This document shows positions 18,629 to 27,115 of a DNA stretch of 64,000 bases, piece by piece; the first letter of the stretch is position 1, and every line of letters begins with the position of its first letter. The notes under the pieces were generated by a model. The model saw only the letters and a program-made list of their open reading frames with translations, made no database searches and was not told where the DNA came from. A program made the position numbers and the translations under genes. This stretch comes from Hydrogenibacillus schlegelii. Lineage in GTDB: Bacteria; Bacillota; Bacilli; Thermicanales; DSM-22653. The stretch spans positions 1 to 64,000 of the forward strand of contig NZ_JXBB01000005.1 of assembly GCF_001653195.1 (NCBI RefSeq), read 5' to 3'.

Positions 18629-20068
18629 ATGCGGCTTGTGCTGGAAGATGCGCTTCTCTATCAGGACGGGCGGCTCGTTCGGGGGCATCTCGTAATCGAA
18701 GGGGGGCGGATCGCCGCCGTCGAGCGGGAGGGCGACCCGCCGGCGCCGGGCGTCGGCCACGGCTCGGCGCCGAGCGGCGAGCCGGACGGCGGCAACCGGT
18801 CGGCCCCCGGCGACGGGGCGATGAATGCGGCGGACGACGGCGGCGGCCCGGCGCTCCCCCCCGCCGAGCGGCGCTCCCTCGCCGGGAGGATCGTGCTTCC
18901 GGGGCTTGTGAACGCCCACACCCATACGCCGATGAGCCTCCTTCGGGGCCTCGGGGAGGGGCTTCCCCTCAAGCGCTGGCTGGAAGAGGCGATGTGGCCG
19001 AACGAGGCGGCGTTCAGCGACGAGGACGTCTACTGGGGGACGCTCCTTGCGCAGCTGGAGATGATCGAAAGCGGCACGACGGCGTTTGCCGAGATGTACG
19101 ACCGGATCGACGTCATCGCCCAGGCGGTCGGGGAAAGCGGCCTCCGGGCGGTGCTCGCCCGGGGGATGATCGGCCTCGGCGACGAGGCGACCCGCCGGGC
19201 GAAGCTCGCCGAGGCGATCGACGTCGCCCGGCGATGGCACGGCGCCTACGGCGGCCGGGTGACGACGATGATCGCCCCCCACAGCGCTTACACGTGCCCG
19301 GAACCGTTTTTGCGGGAGGTGGCGGAAGCGGCCCGGGACCTCGGTCGGCCGATCCACACCCACCTCGCCGAGACGGAAGCCGAGGAGGCGGAGGTCCGGG
19401 CGCGGACCGGCCGCTCGTCGGCCCGGGTGATGCTCGAAGCGGGCCTTTTCGACGGGCCGGCCCTCGTCGCCCACGCCGTCTACTTGAGCGACGACGAACT
19501 TCGCCTTCTCGCCGAGCGGGACGTGCGGATCGCCCACAACCCGGTCTCCAATCTCAAGCTGGGAAGCGGCATCGCCCCGCTCGCCCGCTGGCTCGAGCTG
19601 GGCCTCGTCGTCGGCCTGGGGACCGACGGGCCGGCGAGCAACAACAACCTCGATCTCTTCGACGAGATGCGGCTGGCGTCGCTTCTCGCCAAAGGGCGGG
19701 AAAAAGACGCGGCGGCGGTGCCGCCGGCGGCGGCGCTCGAGCTGGCGACGGCAGGTGGGGCGAAGGCCCTCTTTCTCGAAGACGTCGGGCGCCTCGCTCC
19801 GGGGATGCGGGCCGATCTCATCGTCATCGACCCGTCGTCGGTTCGCTACGTGCCGGCCCATGACCTCCTCTCCCATCTCGTGTACAACGGCCGGGGGACG
19901 GACGTCGAAAGCGTCATGGTCGACGGCCGCTGGCTCATGTGGCGCCGGACGGTGCTCACCCTCGATGCCGAGCGGATCCGGTACGAGGCGGAGCGGCGGA
20001 GCCGCCGCTTTCGGGCCGGCGGCGCGGCCGGCGGGCCGGCGAAAGGGCCTGCCGGCGGAGCGGCATGA
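18629..20068 (+). CDS. mtaD: 5-methylthioadenosine / S-adenosylhomocysteine deaminase
   Basis: ATG 18629 is chosen because GGAGG sits seven bases before it; the upstream ATG 18587 would lie at the transcription start. The 479-residue amidohydrolase has metal ligands in VNAHTHTPMS and HSAYT, HTHLAETEAE and LGTDGPASNNNLDL. It deaminates SAH or MTA to the inosyl forms. About 40 residues of Gly/Pro/Asp-rich sequence (EREGDPPAPGVGHGSAPSGE...) interrupt the N-terminal beta-sandwich. The stop overlaps the start of tseB (ATGA). Confidence 0.92.
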   Translation: MRLVLEDALLYQDGRLVRGHLVIEGGRIAAVEREGDPPAPGVGHGSAPSGEPDGGNRSAPGDGAMNAADDGGGPALPPAERRSLAGRIVLPGLVNAHTHTPMSLLRGLGEGLPLKRWLEEAMWPNEAAFSDEDVYWGTLLAQLEMIESGTTAFAEMYDRIDVIAQAVGESGLRAVLARGMIGLGDEATRRAKLAEAIDVARRWHGAYGGRVTTMIAPHSAYTCPEPFLREVAEAARDLGRPIHTHLAETEAEEAEVRARTGRSSARVMLEAGLFDGPALVAHAVYLSDDELRLLAERDVRIAHNPVSNLKLGSGIAPLARWLELGLVVGLGTDGPASNNNLDLFDEMRLASLLAKGREKDAAAVPPAAALELATAGGAKALFLEDVGRLAPGMRADLIVIDPSSVRYVPAHDLLSHLVYNGRGTDVESVMVDGRWLMWRRTVLTLDAERIRYEAERRSRRFRAGGAAGGPAKGPAGGAA

Positions 20069-20556
20069 GGGCGAGCGGCGCCCCCCCGTCGACCCGGGGC
20101 ATCCGGGTCGTCGCAGCCGTTTCTCTTCTCCTGTTCGCCGCGGCGCTCTTGTTCTGGACCGCCCGGGCCGCCCTGGCGCCCGAGGCGGAGGTTCAGGCGT
20201 GGCTGGAGCGGGTGCGGCCGGCCCTGCCGGAGGGCGCCCGGATCGAGGCGGCGTTCTGGTACCGGGGAAGCCGGTCGCTCCTCGCCGTCGTCACCGACGG
20301 GGGGATCTTCTGGTTTGACGAAACCGGCCGTCCGGTCGGCCGCTACGCCGGCCGTCCGGTCCCGGAGTCGGCGGTGCGGGCCAGGGTCGGGGAGGATTTT
20401 CCCGACGGTCGCCTCGTCCGGCTCACTCCCGGATTTGAGTTCGGCCGGCCGGTCTACGAAGCGGTCGTTCGGCTTGAGGACGGCGGCGTCGGGTATGCGT
20501 ATTACGATTTCTCCGACGGCCGGCGATATCTCCTCGTGCGGATGCCGCCGGGCTGA
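20065..20556 (+). CDS. tseB: TseB-like cell wall regulator (YpmB/DUF5590 family)
   Basis: The 163-residue protein starts at ATG 20065, overlapping the mtaD stop. One N-terminal membrane helix (about 13-33, IRVVAAVSLLLFAAALLFW) precedes an extracytoplasmic PepSY-like domain (IEAAFWYRGSRSLLAVVTDG, GVGYAYYDFSDGRRYLLVRM). Bacillus YpmB/TseB lies directly before aspB, as here. There it influences PBP2A and cell-wall elongation. Assignment rests mainly on topology, domain pattern and synteny. Confidence 0.75.
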   Translation: MRASGAPPSTRGIRVVAAVSLLLFAAALLFWTARAALAPEAEVQAWLERVRPALPEGARIEAAFWYRGSRSLLAVVTDGGIFWFDETGRPVGRYAGRPVPESAVRARVGEDFPDGRLVRLTPGFEFGRPVYEAVVRLEDGGVGYAYYDFSDGRRYLLVRMPPG

Positions 20557-20638
20557 ACGCCGGGCCGGTTCGGCCGTCGGAAAAGGTCCGCGGGGCCTCG
20601 GAAGGGGCCATAGCCGAGTTTGAGAAAGGGGCCGTGCG

Positions 20639-21853
20639 ATGAGCGAATCGTTTGCTGCCGACGGGCTGACGCTTTCGGAACGGGTGAAGACGCTTCAGCC
20701 GTCGCCAACCCTGGCCCTCGCGGCCAAGGCGAAGGCCCTCGCCGCCGAAGGGCGCGACCTCGTCGCTTTTACCGCCGGGGAGCCGGACTTTGACACGCCG
20801 GCGGAGATCGTCGAAGCGGCGGTTCAGGCACTTCGGGAAGGGAAGACCCGCTACACGCCGTCCGGGGGGATTCCGGAGCTCAGGCGGGCGGTCGCCGCGA
20901 TGATCAACCGGGATCGGGGGCTTTCGTGGTCGGAAAAAAACGTCCACATCGCCAGCGGCGCCAAGCAGGCGCTTTATCATCTCTTTCAGGCGCTCCTCGA
21001 TCCCGGGGACGAGGTCATCGTCCCGACGCCGTACTGGGTGAGCTATCCGGAACAGATCCACCTCGCCGGCGGCGTGCCGGTCTTTGTCCCGACGCGGCCC
21101 GAGGACGGCTACAAGTTGACGCCGGAGGCCCTCGAGCGGGCGATCGGCCCCCGGACGAAGGCGTTCGTCTTGAACTCGCCGTCGAACCCGACGGGGGCGA
21201 TGTACACGGAAGAGGAGCTTTTCGGCCTCTTCAGCGTCCTCGTCCACCGGCCGGTGTGGATCATCGCCGATGAAATTTACGAGCGGCTCGTCTACGACGG
21301 CCCCCACACGAGCATCATTGCCGTCGACCCCCAGGCGGTGGAGCGGACGGTGATCGTAAGCGGCGTGTCGAAGACGTACGCCATGACCGGCTGGCGGATC
21401 GGCTGGGCGGCGGCGGCCGACGAGCGGCTGATCCGGGCGCTCGATGACCTTGCGAGCCAGAGCACGTCGAACCCGACGACGTTTGCCCAGTACGGGGCGC
21501 TGGCGGCGGTCACGATGGATCCGGCGCCGGTCGCGGCGATGGTCGAGGCGTTCCGCCGGAGACGGGACCTCATCGTCGAGCGGATCGCCGGCGTACCGGG
21601 GCTTCGGGCTTTCCGGCCGTCGGGGGCGTTTTACCTGTGGGTCGACGTGCGGGAGGCGATGGAGCGGCAGGGCTTCCCGGATGCGGATCGGTGGGCGGCC
21701 GCCCTCCTCGAGGAAGCCGGCGTCGTCGTCGTCCCCGGAAGCGGCTTCGGCGACGCCGGTCACGTCCGCCTGTCGTTCGCCCTCGGCGAGGCGGCGATCG
21801 AGGAGGGCGTTCGGCGCCTGGCCGCGTTCGTCGGCCGCCGTCGGGAGGTCTGA
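20639..21853 (+). CDS. aspB: Class I aspartate aminotransferase (AspB/AspC type)
   Basis: The 404-residue PLP enzyme has FTAGEPDFDTP, the PLP-contact NSPSNPTGAMY, the IIADEIYERLVYDG motif and Schiff-base Lys245 in VSKTYAMTGWRIGW. The substrate-binding Arg lies near the C-terminus (HVRLSFALGE). It probably transfers the amino group between aspartate and 2-oxoglutarate. Gene order tseB-aspB-dnaD resembles Bacillus, but asnS is absent between aspB and dnaD. A GAAAGGGG ribosome-binding site precedes the ATG. Confidence 0.93.
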   Translation: MSESFAADGLTLSERVKTLQPSPTLALAAKAKALAAEGRDLVAFTAGEPDFDTPAEIVEAAVQALREGKTRYTPSGGIPELRRAVAAMINRDRGLSWSEKNVHIASGAKQALYHLFQALLDPGDEVIVPTPYWVSYPEQIHLAGGVPVFVPTRPEDGYKLTPEALERAIGPRTKAFVLNSPSNPTGAMYTEEELFGLFSVLVHRPVWIIADEIYERLVYDGPHTSIIAVDPQAVERTVIVSGVSKTYAMTGWRIGWAAAADERLIRALDDLASQSTSNPTTFAQYGALAAVTMDPAPVAAMVEAFRRRRDLIVERIAGVPGLRAFRPSGAFYLWVDVREAMERQGFPDADRWAAALLEEAGVVVVPGSGFGDAGHVRLSFALGEAAIEEGVRRLAAFVGRRREV

Positions 21854-21855
21854 CG

Positions 21856-22695
21856 ATGGCGTCCCCGTGGGCCCGGCTCCTGCAGGGGGAGATTTTGCTT
21901 CTGCCGGCGCCGTTTCTCGGTCGCTACAAAGCCCTGGGCCTTCGGGACGACGATTTTCTCCTCCTCTTGCACCTCGCCGCCCTCGAGCGGGAAGGCGTGC
22001 GCTTTCCGACGCCGAAGCTTCTCGCCGGCCGCACCGCCCTCGACGAGGGGGCGGTCGCCGCCCGGCTGAAGGCGCTCCTCGATGCCGGATGGCTCCGGAT
22101 CGACATCCGCTTCGACGCCGACGGCCGGGTGGTGGAGACGTTCAACCTGGCGCCCTTTTACGAGCGGATGGCCGCCGAACTGGAACGGCTTGCGCCGGCG
22201 GGGACGGTCCTTCCGGAGGCGGCGGGGACGGCGGACCGCCGTCCGGCGCCGCTCCTCCGGCCGGCGGCGGAAGGCGGGGATGCCGACGGAGGCGCCCTCA
22301 TCGGCCGGCTGGAGGCGGCCTTCGGCCGCCCCCTTTCCCCGATGGAGGCGGAGCTCGTCGCCCGGTGGCTCAAGGACGAGCGGCTTTCCTTGGCGCTCAT
22401 TGAAGCGGCGATCGAGGAGGCGCTCCGGTTCGGAAAAAATTCGGTCCGCTACGTCGACCGGATCCTGTTTCACTGGGCCGAGCAGGGGATCGATACGCCG
22501 GAGGCGGCCCGCCGCTACGCCCTCCGCTTTCGGGAGGGGCGGTCGGGGGAGCGGCGGGGAGACGACGGCCCGCCGGATCCGGCTCAGGGGCCGGAGGGAA
22601 GGGCGCCGGACGGTCGGACGGAACGGCGTTACCCGCAGTTTAACTGGCTCGTGTACGGGGAGGAAGAGCCGTTCGACGACGCGGACGGCGGGTGA
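21856..22695 (+). CDS. dnaD: DNA replication initiation protein DnaD
   Basis: The 279-residue protein begins at ATG 21856, two bases after the aspB stop, with the ribosome-binding site inside aspB. The N-terminal winged-helix DDBH1 domain is FLGRYKALGLRDDDFLLLLH. The C-terminal DDBH2 domain includes AFGRPLSPMEAELVARW, SLALIEAAIEEAL and the YxxxIL...W signature NSVRYVDRILFHWAEQGI. The tail is charged and Gly-rich. DnaD acts in primosome assembly at the origin and at PriA-restarted forks; priA is at 42390-44804. Confidence 0.92.
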   Translation: MASPWARLLQGEILLLPAPFLGRYKALGLRDDDFLLLLHLAALEREGVRFPTPKLLAGRTALDEGAVAARLKALLDAGWLRIDIRFDADGRVVETFNLAPFYERMAAELERLAPAGTVLPEAAGTADRRPAPLLRPAAEGGDADGGALIGRLEAAFGRPLSPMEAELVARWLKDERLSLALIEAAIEEALRFGKNSVRYVDRILFHWAEQGIDTPEAARRYALRFREGRSGERRGDDGPPDPAQGPEGRAPDGRTERRYPQFNWLVYGEEEPFDDADGG

Positions 22696-22714
22696 TTTTC
22701 CTCCCGTTTTTTTG

Positions 22715-22720
22715 TATAAT
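22715..22720 (+). promoter_or_regulatory. -10 element upstream of the 22769 gene
   Basis: Consensus TATAAT after a T-rich run, 48 bases before the start codon. The -35 is weak (TGATTT at 22693-22698). Confidence 0.5.
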
Positions 22721-22768
22721 AGAAGTGGACCGGTCTGACCCGGAGATCGAAGGAATTGGGGCGATATC

Positions 22769-23407
22769 ATGGGTAGGCGCATCGCCACCGAGTTTGAGAC
22801 CATCCGTCTTGCGCTCGGCGGCAAGGACGCGGAGGAGCTTCTCCGGCGCCTTCGCGAGGCGGGCATCCCGCTCTACGAGCACGTCCTCAAAAACGGCGAT
22901 CTGGAGGTCGGATACAGCGCGCTCCACAACGCCTTTTATCTCCGTCTGATCCAGGAACGTTCCTTCGCCCCCGATGATCGAGAGGGACGGCCGGAAGCGC
23001 CGGTGCGGGCGACGGTCCGCTACCGGGCGATCGGCGCCGGCCAGTTCACCGACGGTCGCCTCGCGGAAGTGATGCGTCGGTTGGTGGCGGAGTTTCGCGG
23101 CGAGGCGCTGATGAAACGGGTGTACCGCGGGTTTTCCGTGTTCTATCACTATGAAAACGGTCAGGTCGTCCGGATCGTCGAGCGGACGCCGGCGGGCGAG
23201 CGGATCATCTTCGAGCGGAGGCCTCGCCGTCCGGCGTTTGCCGACGGCGGGCCGGAGGAGGCGTCCCGTGCGGCAGAACGCGTCCTCCTCCGGGCGGAGG
23301 TCGATCGGTGGCTCGACCGGCGGAACGCCGCCCGACCGGAGGAGATTCCGGCGATCGACGCCAGGCTCCGGGAGCTTGCCCGCCGGCTCATCGCGCTGGA
23401 GGGGTGA
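22769..23407 (+). CDS. Conserved protein of unknown function
   Basis: The 212-residue soluble protein begins MGRRIATEFETIRLALGGKD. I do not recognise a catalytic motif. The segment LMKRVYRGFSVFYHYENGQVVRIVER looks like the core of a small family I recall from Paenibacillaceae genomes, sometimes mislabelled as a peptide-synthetase module; that recollection is uncertain. The middle is basic and beta-rich and the C-terminal 60 residues are helical and charged. It has its own -10 and a stable hairpin after the stop. ATG 22769 is the only good start. Confidence 0.7.
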   Translation: MGRRIATEFETIRLALGGKDAEELLRRLREAGIPLYEHVLKNGDLEVGYSALHNAFYLRLIQERSFAPDDREGRPEAPVRATVRYRAIGAGQFTDGRLAEVMRRLVAEFRGEALMKRVYRGFSVFYHYENGQVVRIVERTPAGERIIFERRPRRPAFADGGPEEASRAAERVLLRAEVDRWLDRRNAARPEEIPAIDARLRELARRLIALEG

Positions 23408-23419
23408 GCGCCGGGGAGA

Positions 23420-23446
23420 CGCTCCTGCCCGCCGGAGGCAGGAGCG
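23420..23446 (+). terminator. Stable hairpin after the 22769 gene
   Basis: A perfect 10-bp stem CGCTCCTGCC / GGCAGGAGCG with a 7-base loop, 13 bases after the stop. There is no U-tract, so it may stabilise or end the mRNA by another route. Confidence 0.5.
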
Positions 23447-23523
23447 CGTACATAGGGGATTGAGTTTGAAATATTCATAAGTCGTTCCCGCCGGCTCGGG
23501 TGCGTTTGGATCGTACAAAACGG

Positions 23524-23552
23524 TTGCAAACCCCGGCGTTTCATGCTACAGT
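23524..23552 (+). promoter_or_regulatory. Sigma-A promoter of speD
   Basis: TTGCAA (23524-23529), spacer 17, TACAGT (23547-23552), with TGC extended -10. Predicted leader is about 115 nt. Confidence 0.75.
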
Positions 23553-23630
23553 ATACAGGGTGAGCAAGAATAGGAACCCGGTTTCATTCGCGAGCGGGGC
23601 GCGTCGCACCCCCGAAAGAATGACGGTGGT

Positions 23631-23657
23631 CCTAGCATTGCGCACACCATGGCTAGG
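23631..23657 (+). promoter_or_regulatory. speD leader hairpin overlapping the ribosome-binding site
   Basis: CCTAGC at 23631-23636 pairs with GCTAGG at 23652-23657, extended by an inner AT/AT pair beside a bulged G. The downstream arm shares three bases with the Shine-Dalgarno AGGAGG (23655-23660), so folding could lower ribosome access. Confidence 0.45.
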
Positions 23658-23673
23658 AGGGGGGATCCGAAAG

Positions 23674-24075
23674 ATGACGACCTACTCCACTTCCGGCCGG
23701 CATATCGCCGTCGACGTCTGGGGCGTCTCGGCCGAGCGCCTGAACGACGTCGAATGGCTGCGTGAGCAGCTTGTCGAGGCGGCGGAAAAGTCCGGCGCAA
23801 CGGTTCTGGGCGTCCAGTCCAAAGCATTTGAGCCGCAAGGCGCGACGGTGCTCGTCATGCTTTCCGAAAGCCACATTTCGATCCACACGTATCCGGAGCA
23901 CGGTTTTGCCGCCATCGACTGCTACACGTGCGGCGAGACGGTGGATCCGGAGCGGGCGGTCGAGCACCTGCTGGACGTGCTCAAGCCGAAAAAGGCATTC
24001 GGCAAGAAGCTCATCCGCGGCGAAGGCGAGATGGCGGTCTCCGATCTTTCGGACGCCCCCGTCGTGCGTTCGTGA
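23674..24075 (+). CDS. speD: S-adenosylmethionine decarboxylase proenzyme (class 1B)
   Basis: The 133-residue proenzyme starts at ATG 23674 behind AGGAGGGGGG. Self-cleavage is expected between Glu65 and Ser66 in LSESHISIHTYPEHG, creating the pyruvoyl group. Other active-site elements are the Cys in DCYTCGETVDP and His71. It makes decarboxylated SAM for aminopropylation to spermidine and longer polyamines, which are abundant in thermophiles. No speE is adjacent. A terminator follows. Confidence 0.96.
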   Translation: MTTYSTSGRHIAVDVWGVSAERLNDVEWLREQLVEAAEKSGATVLGVQSKAFEPQGATVLVMLSESHISIHTYPEHGFAAIDCYTCGETVDPERAVEHLLDVLKPKKAFGKKLIRGEGEMAVSDLSDAPVVRS

Positions 24076-24144
24076 CGTCCCGCTCGCCCGGGATCGATAG
24101 GCCGGTGGCCAACGGAAGATCGGTGACCTCCGGTAAAGACGATG

Positions 24145-24175
24145 AAAAGGACCCGCAGCGCGGCGGGTCCTTTTT
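24145..24175 (+). terminator. Intrinsic terminator after speD
   Basis: GGACCCGC / GCGGGTCC stem with loop AGCGCG, preceded by AAAA and followed by five T. It lies before the convergent minus-strand coat gene. Confidence 0.88.
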
Positions 24176-24233
24176 GCTTCGGCGCCGGGGCGTCGCCTCG
24201 GCGTTTGGGCGGATGGCGTGACCTCGTCGGCGG

Positions 24234-24575
24234 TTACTGGAGCATGCCCTGCGGCGGCAGTTCGCCTTTCAGCTTCTGGTCGAACTGGCTGAACGCCTCG
24301 TCGACCTTCGCCTGTTCTTCGACGTCGATCGGGTACCAGCCCTGGGCGAACATGAAGTTGTAGATCCGGCGAACCGCCTGATGGCTGTCCTGAAGCATGT
24401 TCATGAGATCTTGATGGAGGGCGTCGTTGGACGCCTCCCAGGCGGTGATGTTGAGGCCGCTCGTGAGGGACTTTTCCAACGCCAGAAGGGCGTTGGCGAT
24501 GTCCCGATCGTTCATCGCCGGTGAGGGGCTTTCCGCCGGCGCCGGCGGGCTGATCGTCGTCCGAGCCTGGGCCAA
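24234..24575 (-). CDS. CotF-like spore coat family protein
   Basis: The 113-residue protein is read from TTG 24575 behind AAAGGAGGGA. After an Ala/Pro-rich N-terminus it has the helical Coat F-type core (DRDIANALLALEKSLTSGLN, LHQDLMNMLQDSHQAVRRIY, FAQGWYPID). CotF-domain proteins are ferritin-like bundles associated with the spore coat. It lies downstream of a second helical gene in the same orientation (24726-25016), probably in one sporulation-phase unit. No enzymatic residues are evident. Confidence 0.8.
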   Translation of the reverse strand: MAQARTTISPPAPAESPSPAMNDRDIANALLALEKSLTSGLNITAWEASNDALHQDLMNMLQDSHQAVRRIYNFMFAQGWYPIDVEEQAKVDEAFSQFDQKLKGELPPQGMLQ

Positions 24576-24725
24576 GGGGATCCCTCCTTTCGCGGGGGGA
24601 AGGTTTTAAGTCATCAAGGGCGGATGCCGGCCGCAAGGGCGGAGGCCGGCCGCCGCCCATCGCCGGAGGAGGGGCGGGTTCGGCGGCTTCCGAGGCGGCG
24701 GTGCGCGCCGATGTCGGGCCTCGGG

Positions 24726-25016
24726 TTACGACCGGGTGGCCATCGCCTGAGCGCCGGCCGGCTGGGCGGGCATCGCCTGGAGCCGGGCCTGGAAATCTTG
24801 AACGCCCTTGGCGTTGTCCGTCTTGAGGTGGCCGAGGAGCGTCTGGGCGTGCTGCCGATGCATTTCAATCAGCTGGCCGGCGAGCTGCTTGAGGGCCGGC
24901 ATCTTCATTTTCTGGCCGTAATGGTGGAGCTGCTTGAGGGTGAGCAGTTGCCAGGTTAGAATGTCTTTTAAGTACAGCAAATCCTTCGTCGAGACGATGG
25001 TCGGCGGCTGCAGCAT
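24726..25016 (-). CDS. Small helical spore-coat-like protein
   Basis: ATG 25016 is chosen because AAAGGAGGTGA ends eight bases before it; the GTG at 25025 lies within that ribosome-binding site. The 96-residue product (MLQPPTIVSTKDLLYLKDIL...) is two long helices with Gln/His/Met-rich faces (LKQLHHYGQKMKMPALKQL, EMHRQHAQTLLGHL). It resembles spore coat proteins of the CotF/YhcQ group. A CATACTAA sequence upstream on the minus strand faintly resembles sigma-E/K -10 elements. The functional call is inferred from composition and the neighbour. Confidence 0.7.
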   Translation of the reverse strand: MLQPPTIVSTKDLLYLKDILTWQLLTLKQLHHYGQKMKMPALKQLAGQLIEMHRQHAQTLLGHLKTDNAKGVQDFQARLQAMPAQPAGAQAMATRS

Positions 25017-25194
25017 CGGGTTCACCTCCTTTGGCTGCCGGTTTTTAGTATGGTGGTCTGCGTGGATGTTATGCGCGGCCGGCCGAAACCGAAAAGCGCT
25101 GCCGAACCGTTCGGCAGAGCCGGGGGAGGAGGCGGCGGCGCGAGACGTTGCCTCGCCGGGCGAGGTCCCTCGCCGGGAAGGCGTTCGTCCCCGT

Positions 25195-25482
25195 TCAGAG
25201 GAGCCCGGTCCAGCGGAAGAGCGTCACGAGACCGTTGAAAAACGCCGGGGCGAGTATGTACTGGTAGGCCAAAAGCGCCACGATCGGCGAGAGGTCGATC
25301 ATGCCGATCGGCGGGATAATGCGGCGAAAAAGTCCGAGGTACGGCTCCACCAGGCCTCCGATCCAGCCGATGAACCGGGACTCGTAAAGGGGCGGGATCC
25401 AGGAAGAAAGCACGTAAAGGATGATCAGGATCGGATAGGCGCTGAGGAGCCACTGAACGACGAGGAGGATGTTGGCGGCCAA
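25195..25482 (-). CDS. YggT/YlmG family membrane protein
   Basis: The 95-residue protein is read from TTG 25482 behind GGAGGTGACT. It has two YggT-type hydrophobic segments: VVQWLLSAYPILIILYVLSS, and the second half IDLSPIVALLAYQYILAPAF. A conserved Pro-rich loop (VEPYLGLFRRIIPPIGMIDL) lies between them. YggT/YlmG proteins are usually encoded near sepF and divIVA and influence cell division or compartment organisation. Here the gene stands alone, divergent from thiN. Confidence 0.88.
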   Translation of the reverse strand: MAANILLVVQWLLSAYPILIILYVLSSWIPPLYESRFIGWIGGLVEPYLGLFRRIIPPIGMIDLSPIVALLAYQYILAPAFFNGLVTLFRWTGLL

Positions 25483-25559
25483 GTCGGAGTCACCTCCGCC
25501 TCAGTATATCACACCCGGCCCGGGAGCCCAAGGGCGGGTCGGAGCAGGGGGGCAAGCGG

Positions 25560-26306
25560 ATGGAGACGGCCGTCATCGTCGCCGGCGGAAAAAAAACTCC
25601 GGACGATTACCGGGCGCTTCTCGAGGCGCTAAGGGCGGACGGCGGGAGGCTCCGGGTGATCGGCGCCGACGAAGGGGCGCTCTGGCTCCTCGAGCGGGGA
25701 TTTTCGCTCGATCGCGCCGTCGGCGATTTCGACACCGCCGGTGAGGCGGGGCTTGAGAGGCTTCGGGCGGCCGGCGTGCCGTGCCTCGTCCTGCCGGCGG
25801 AAAAAGATGAGACGGACACGGAATTCGCCTACGGTGAGGCGAAGCGCCTCGGCGCCCGGCGGGTGGTCCTCTACGGTGCCCTCGGTGACCGGTTCGACCA
25901 CAGTCTGAGCAATGTGCAGCTTTTGTATCGGATCGCGCGAGACGGCCTCGCCGGTTTCGTCGCCGGGCCGGCGCATCGGATCTATCTTTTCGGACCGGGG
26001 GAACATCGCCTCCGGAGCCGGTTTCCGTTCGTGTCGCTCATCCCGTTTTCGCCGGAAGTTCGGGGCGTGGCGCTGGAAGGATTTCGCTATGCCCTCCGGG
26101 GGGAGACGCTCTCCTGGGGGATGGGGCGGGGGGTGAGCAACGAACCGGCGGCGCCGGAAGGGATCATCCGTCTCGAAGCGGGGTGGCTCCTCGTCGTGGA
26201 GAGTCGCGATCTCGAGCACCGGGATCGCGTCACGGCGGGCCGGGCAGGGGAGGAGGCGGGCGATGCCGCGGCGGGCGACGGAACCGGAGCGTTGGCGGAG
26301 CCGTAG
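25560..26306 (+). CDS. thiN: Thiamine pyrophosphokinase
   Basis: The 248-residue protein transfers pyrophosphate from ATP to thiamine. Motifs are VIGADEGALWLLERG, VGDFDTAG, LPAEKDETDTEFA and LYGALGDRFDHSLSNVQLL, with a C-terminal beta domain ending GWLLVVESRDLEHRD. A Gly/Ala/Glu-rich tail of about 25 residues is extra. In Bacillus subtilis thiN follows rpe; here rpe is at 53235-53906, so the gene has been relocated. It is convergent with the next gene, two bases apart. Confidence 0.92.
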   Translation: METAVIVAGGKKTPDDYRALLEALRADGGRLRVIGADEGALWLLERGFSLDRAVGDFDTAGEAGLERLRAAGVPCLVLPAEKDETDTEFAYGEAKRLGARRVVLYGALGDRFDHSLSNVQLLYRIARDGLAGFVAGPAHRIYLFGPGEHRLRSRFPFVSLIPFSPEVRGVALEGFRYALRGETLSWGMGRGVSNEPAAPEGIIRLEAGWLLVVESRDLEHRDRVTAGRAGEEAGDAAAGDGTGALAEP

Positions 26307-26308
26307 CT

Positions 26309-27115
26309 TCAGGCGGAACCGGGCGCCCCGGGACAGGGCGGGCCGCCGGGGCCCGACGTTCCTCCCGTGTTTTCGGCGATCGTCCGGGCTTCTGCGTCGA
26401 GGGCGGCCCGGAGCGCGGCGAGCTCCGGCCGGTACGCCGGCCACGGCGGGAGGTCGTCCGGCAGGGCCGAGAAAAGAAGCGGCGCCCGCGTCGTCGGGTG
26501 GGGGACGACGAGGGCGTACGCCCACAGGGCGAGCGTCGGGAGCGCCGGGTCCGGGCGGGGATGGTAGCGCCGATCCCCCGCGATCGGGGCGAGGTGGGCC
26601 GCCAGCTGAACCCGGATCTGATGCGGCCGTCCGGTCCGGGGTCGGATGTCGAGCAGCGCGTGGCCGCGCCGGGTGCCGAGGAGGGCGTAGTCGAGAACCG
26701 CCTTCCGGGCGTCGGGTTCTCCGCACCGAACGACGACGACGTGGCCATCGGGGCGCTTTTTCAGGCAGTCGACGAGGCGGCCCGCCGGGGGCCGGGGATG
26801 GCCGTCGATGACGGCGAGGTACCGTTTGTCGACGGTCTGCTCGCGGAAGGCGGCGGAGAGACGGGCGGCCGCTTTGGACGTTTTGGCAAAGACCATCACG
26901 CCGCCGGTCGGGCGGTCGAGGCGGTGGACGAGGCCGACGTAGGCCTCGCCTTTTTTGTGCTCGAGCGCCTTGCGCCGGGCCTTGACCCAGGCGAGCAAAT
27001 CCGGTTCCCGGCCGTTTCCCTGAGCGGCGAGTCCGGGGGGTTTGACGACGGCGATGAGGTGGTTGTCTTCGTAGAGGACGGGATGGCGGTCGGTGACGGG
27101 ATCGCGGTCGGTCAA
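26309..27115 (-). CDS. RluA-family RNA pseudouridine synthase
   Basis: The 268-residue protein is read from TTG 27115 behind GGAGGGGG. The catalytic motif is VHRLDRPTGG with Asp67. Other motifs are LYEDNHLIAVVKPPGL, DKRYLAVIDG and RPRTGRPHQIRVQLA. No S4 domain precedes the catalytic domain, so it is the single-domain RluA/TruC-like type. Whether the target is 23S rRNA or tRNA cannot be read from sequence. The C-terminus has a Gly/Pro-rich tail. Confidence 0.9.
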   Translation of the reverse strand: MTDRDPVTDRHPVLYEDNHLIAVVKPPGLAAQGNGREPDLLAWVKARRKALEHKKGEAYVGLVHRLDRPTGGVMVFAKTSKAAARLSAAFREQTVDKRYLAVIDGHPRPPAGRLVDCLKKRPDGHVVVVRCGEPDARKAVLDYALLGTRRGHALLDIRPRTGRPHQIRVQLAAHLAPIAGDRRYHPRPDPALPTLALWAYALVVPHPTTRAPLLFSALPDDLPPWPAYRPELAALRAALDAEARTIAENTGGTSGPGGPPCPGAPGSA

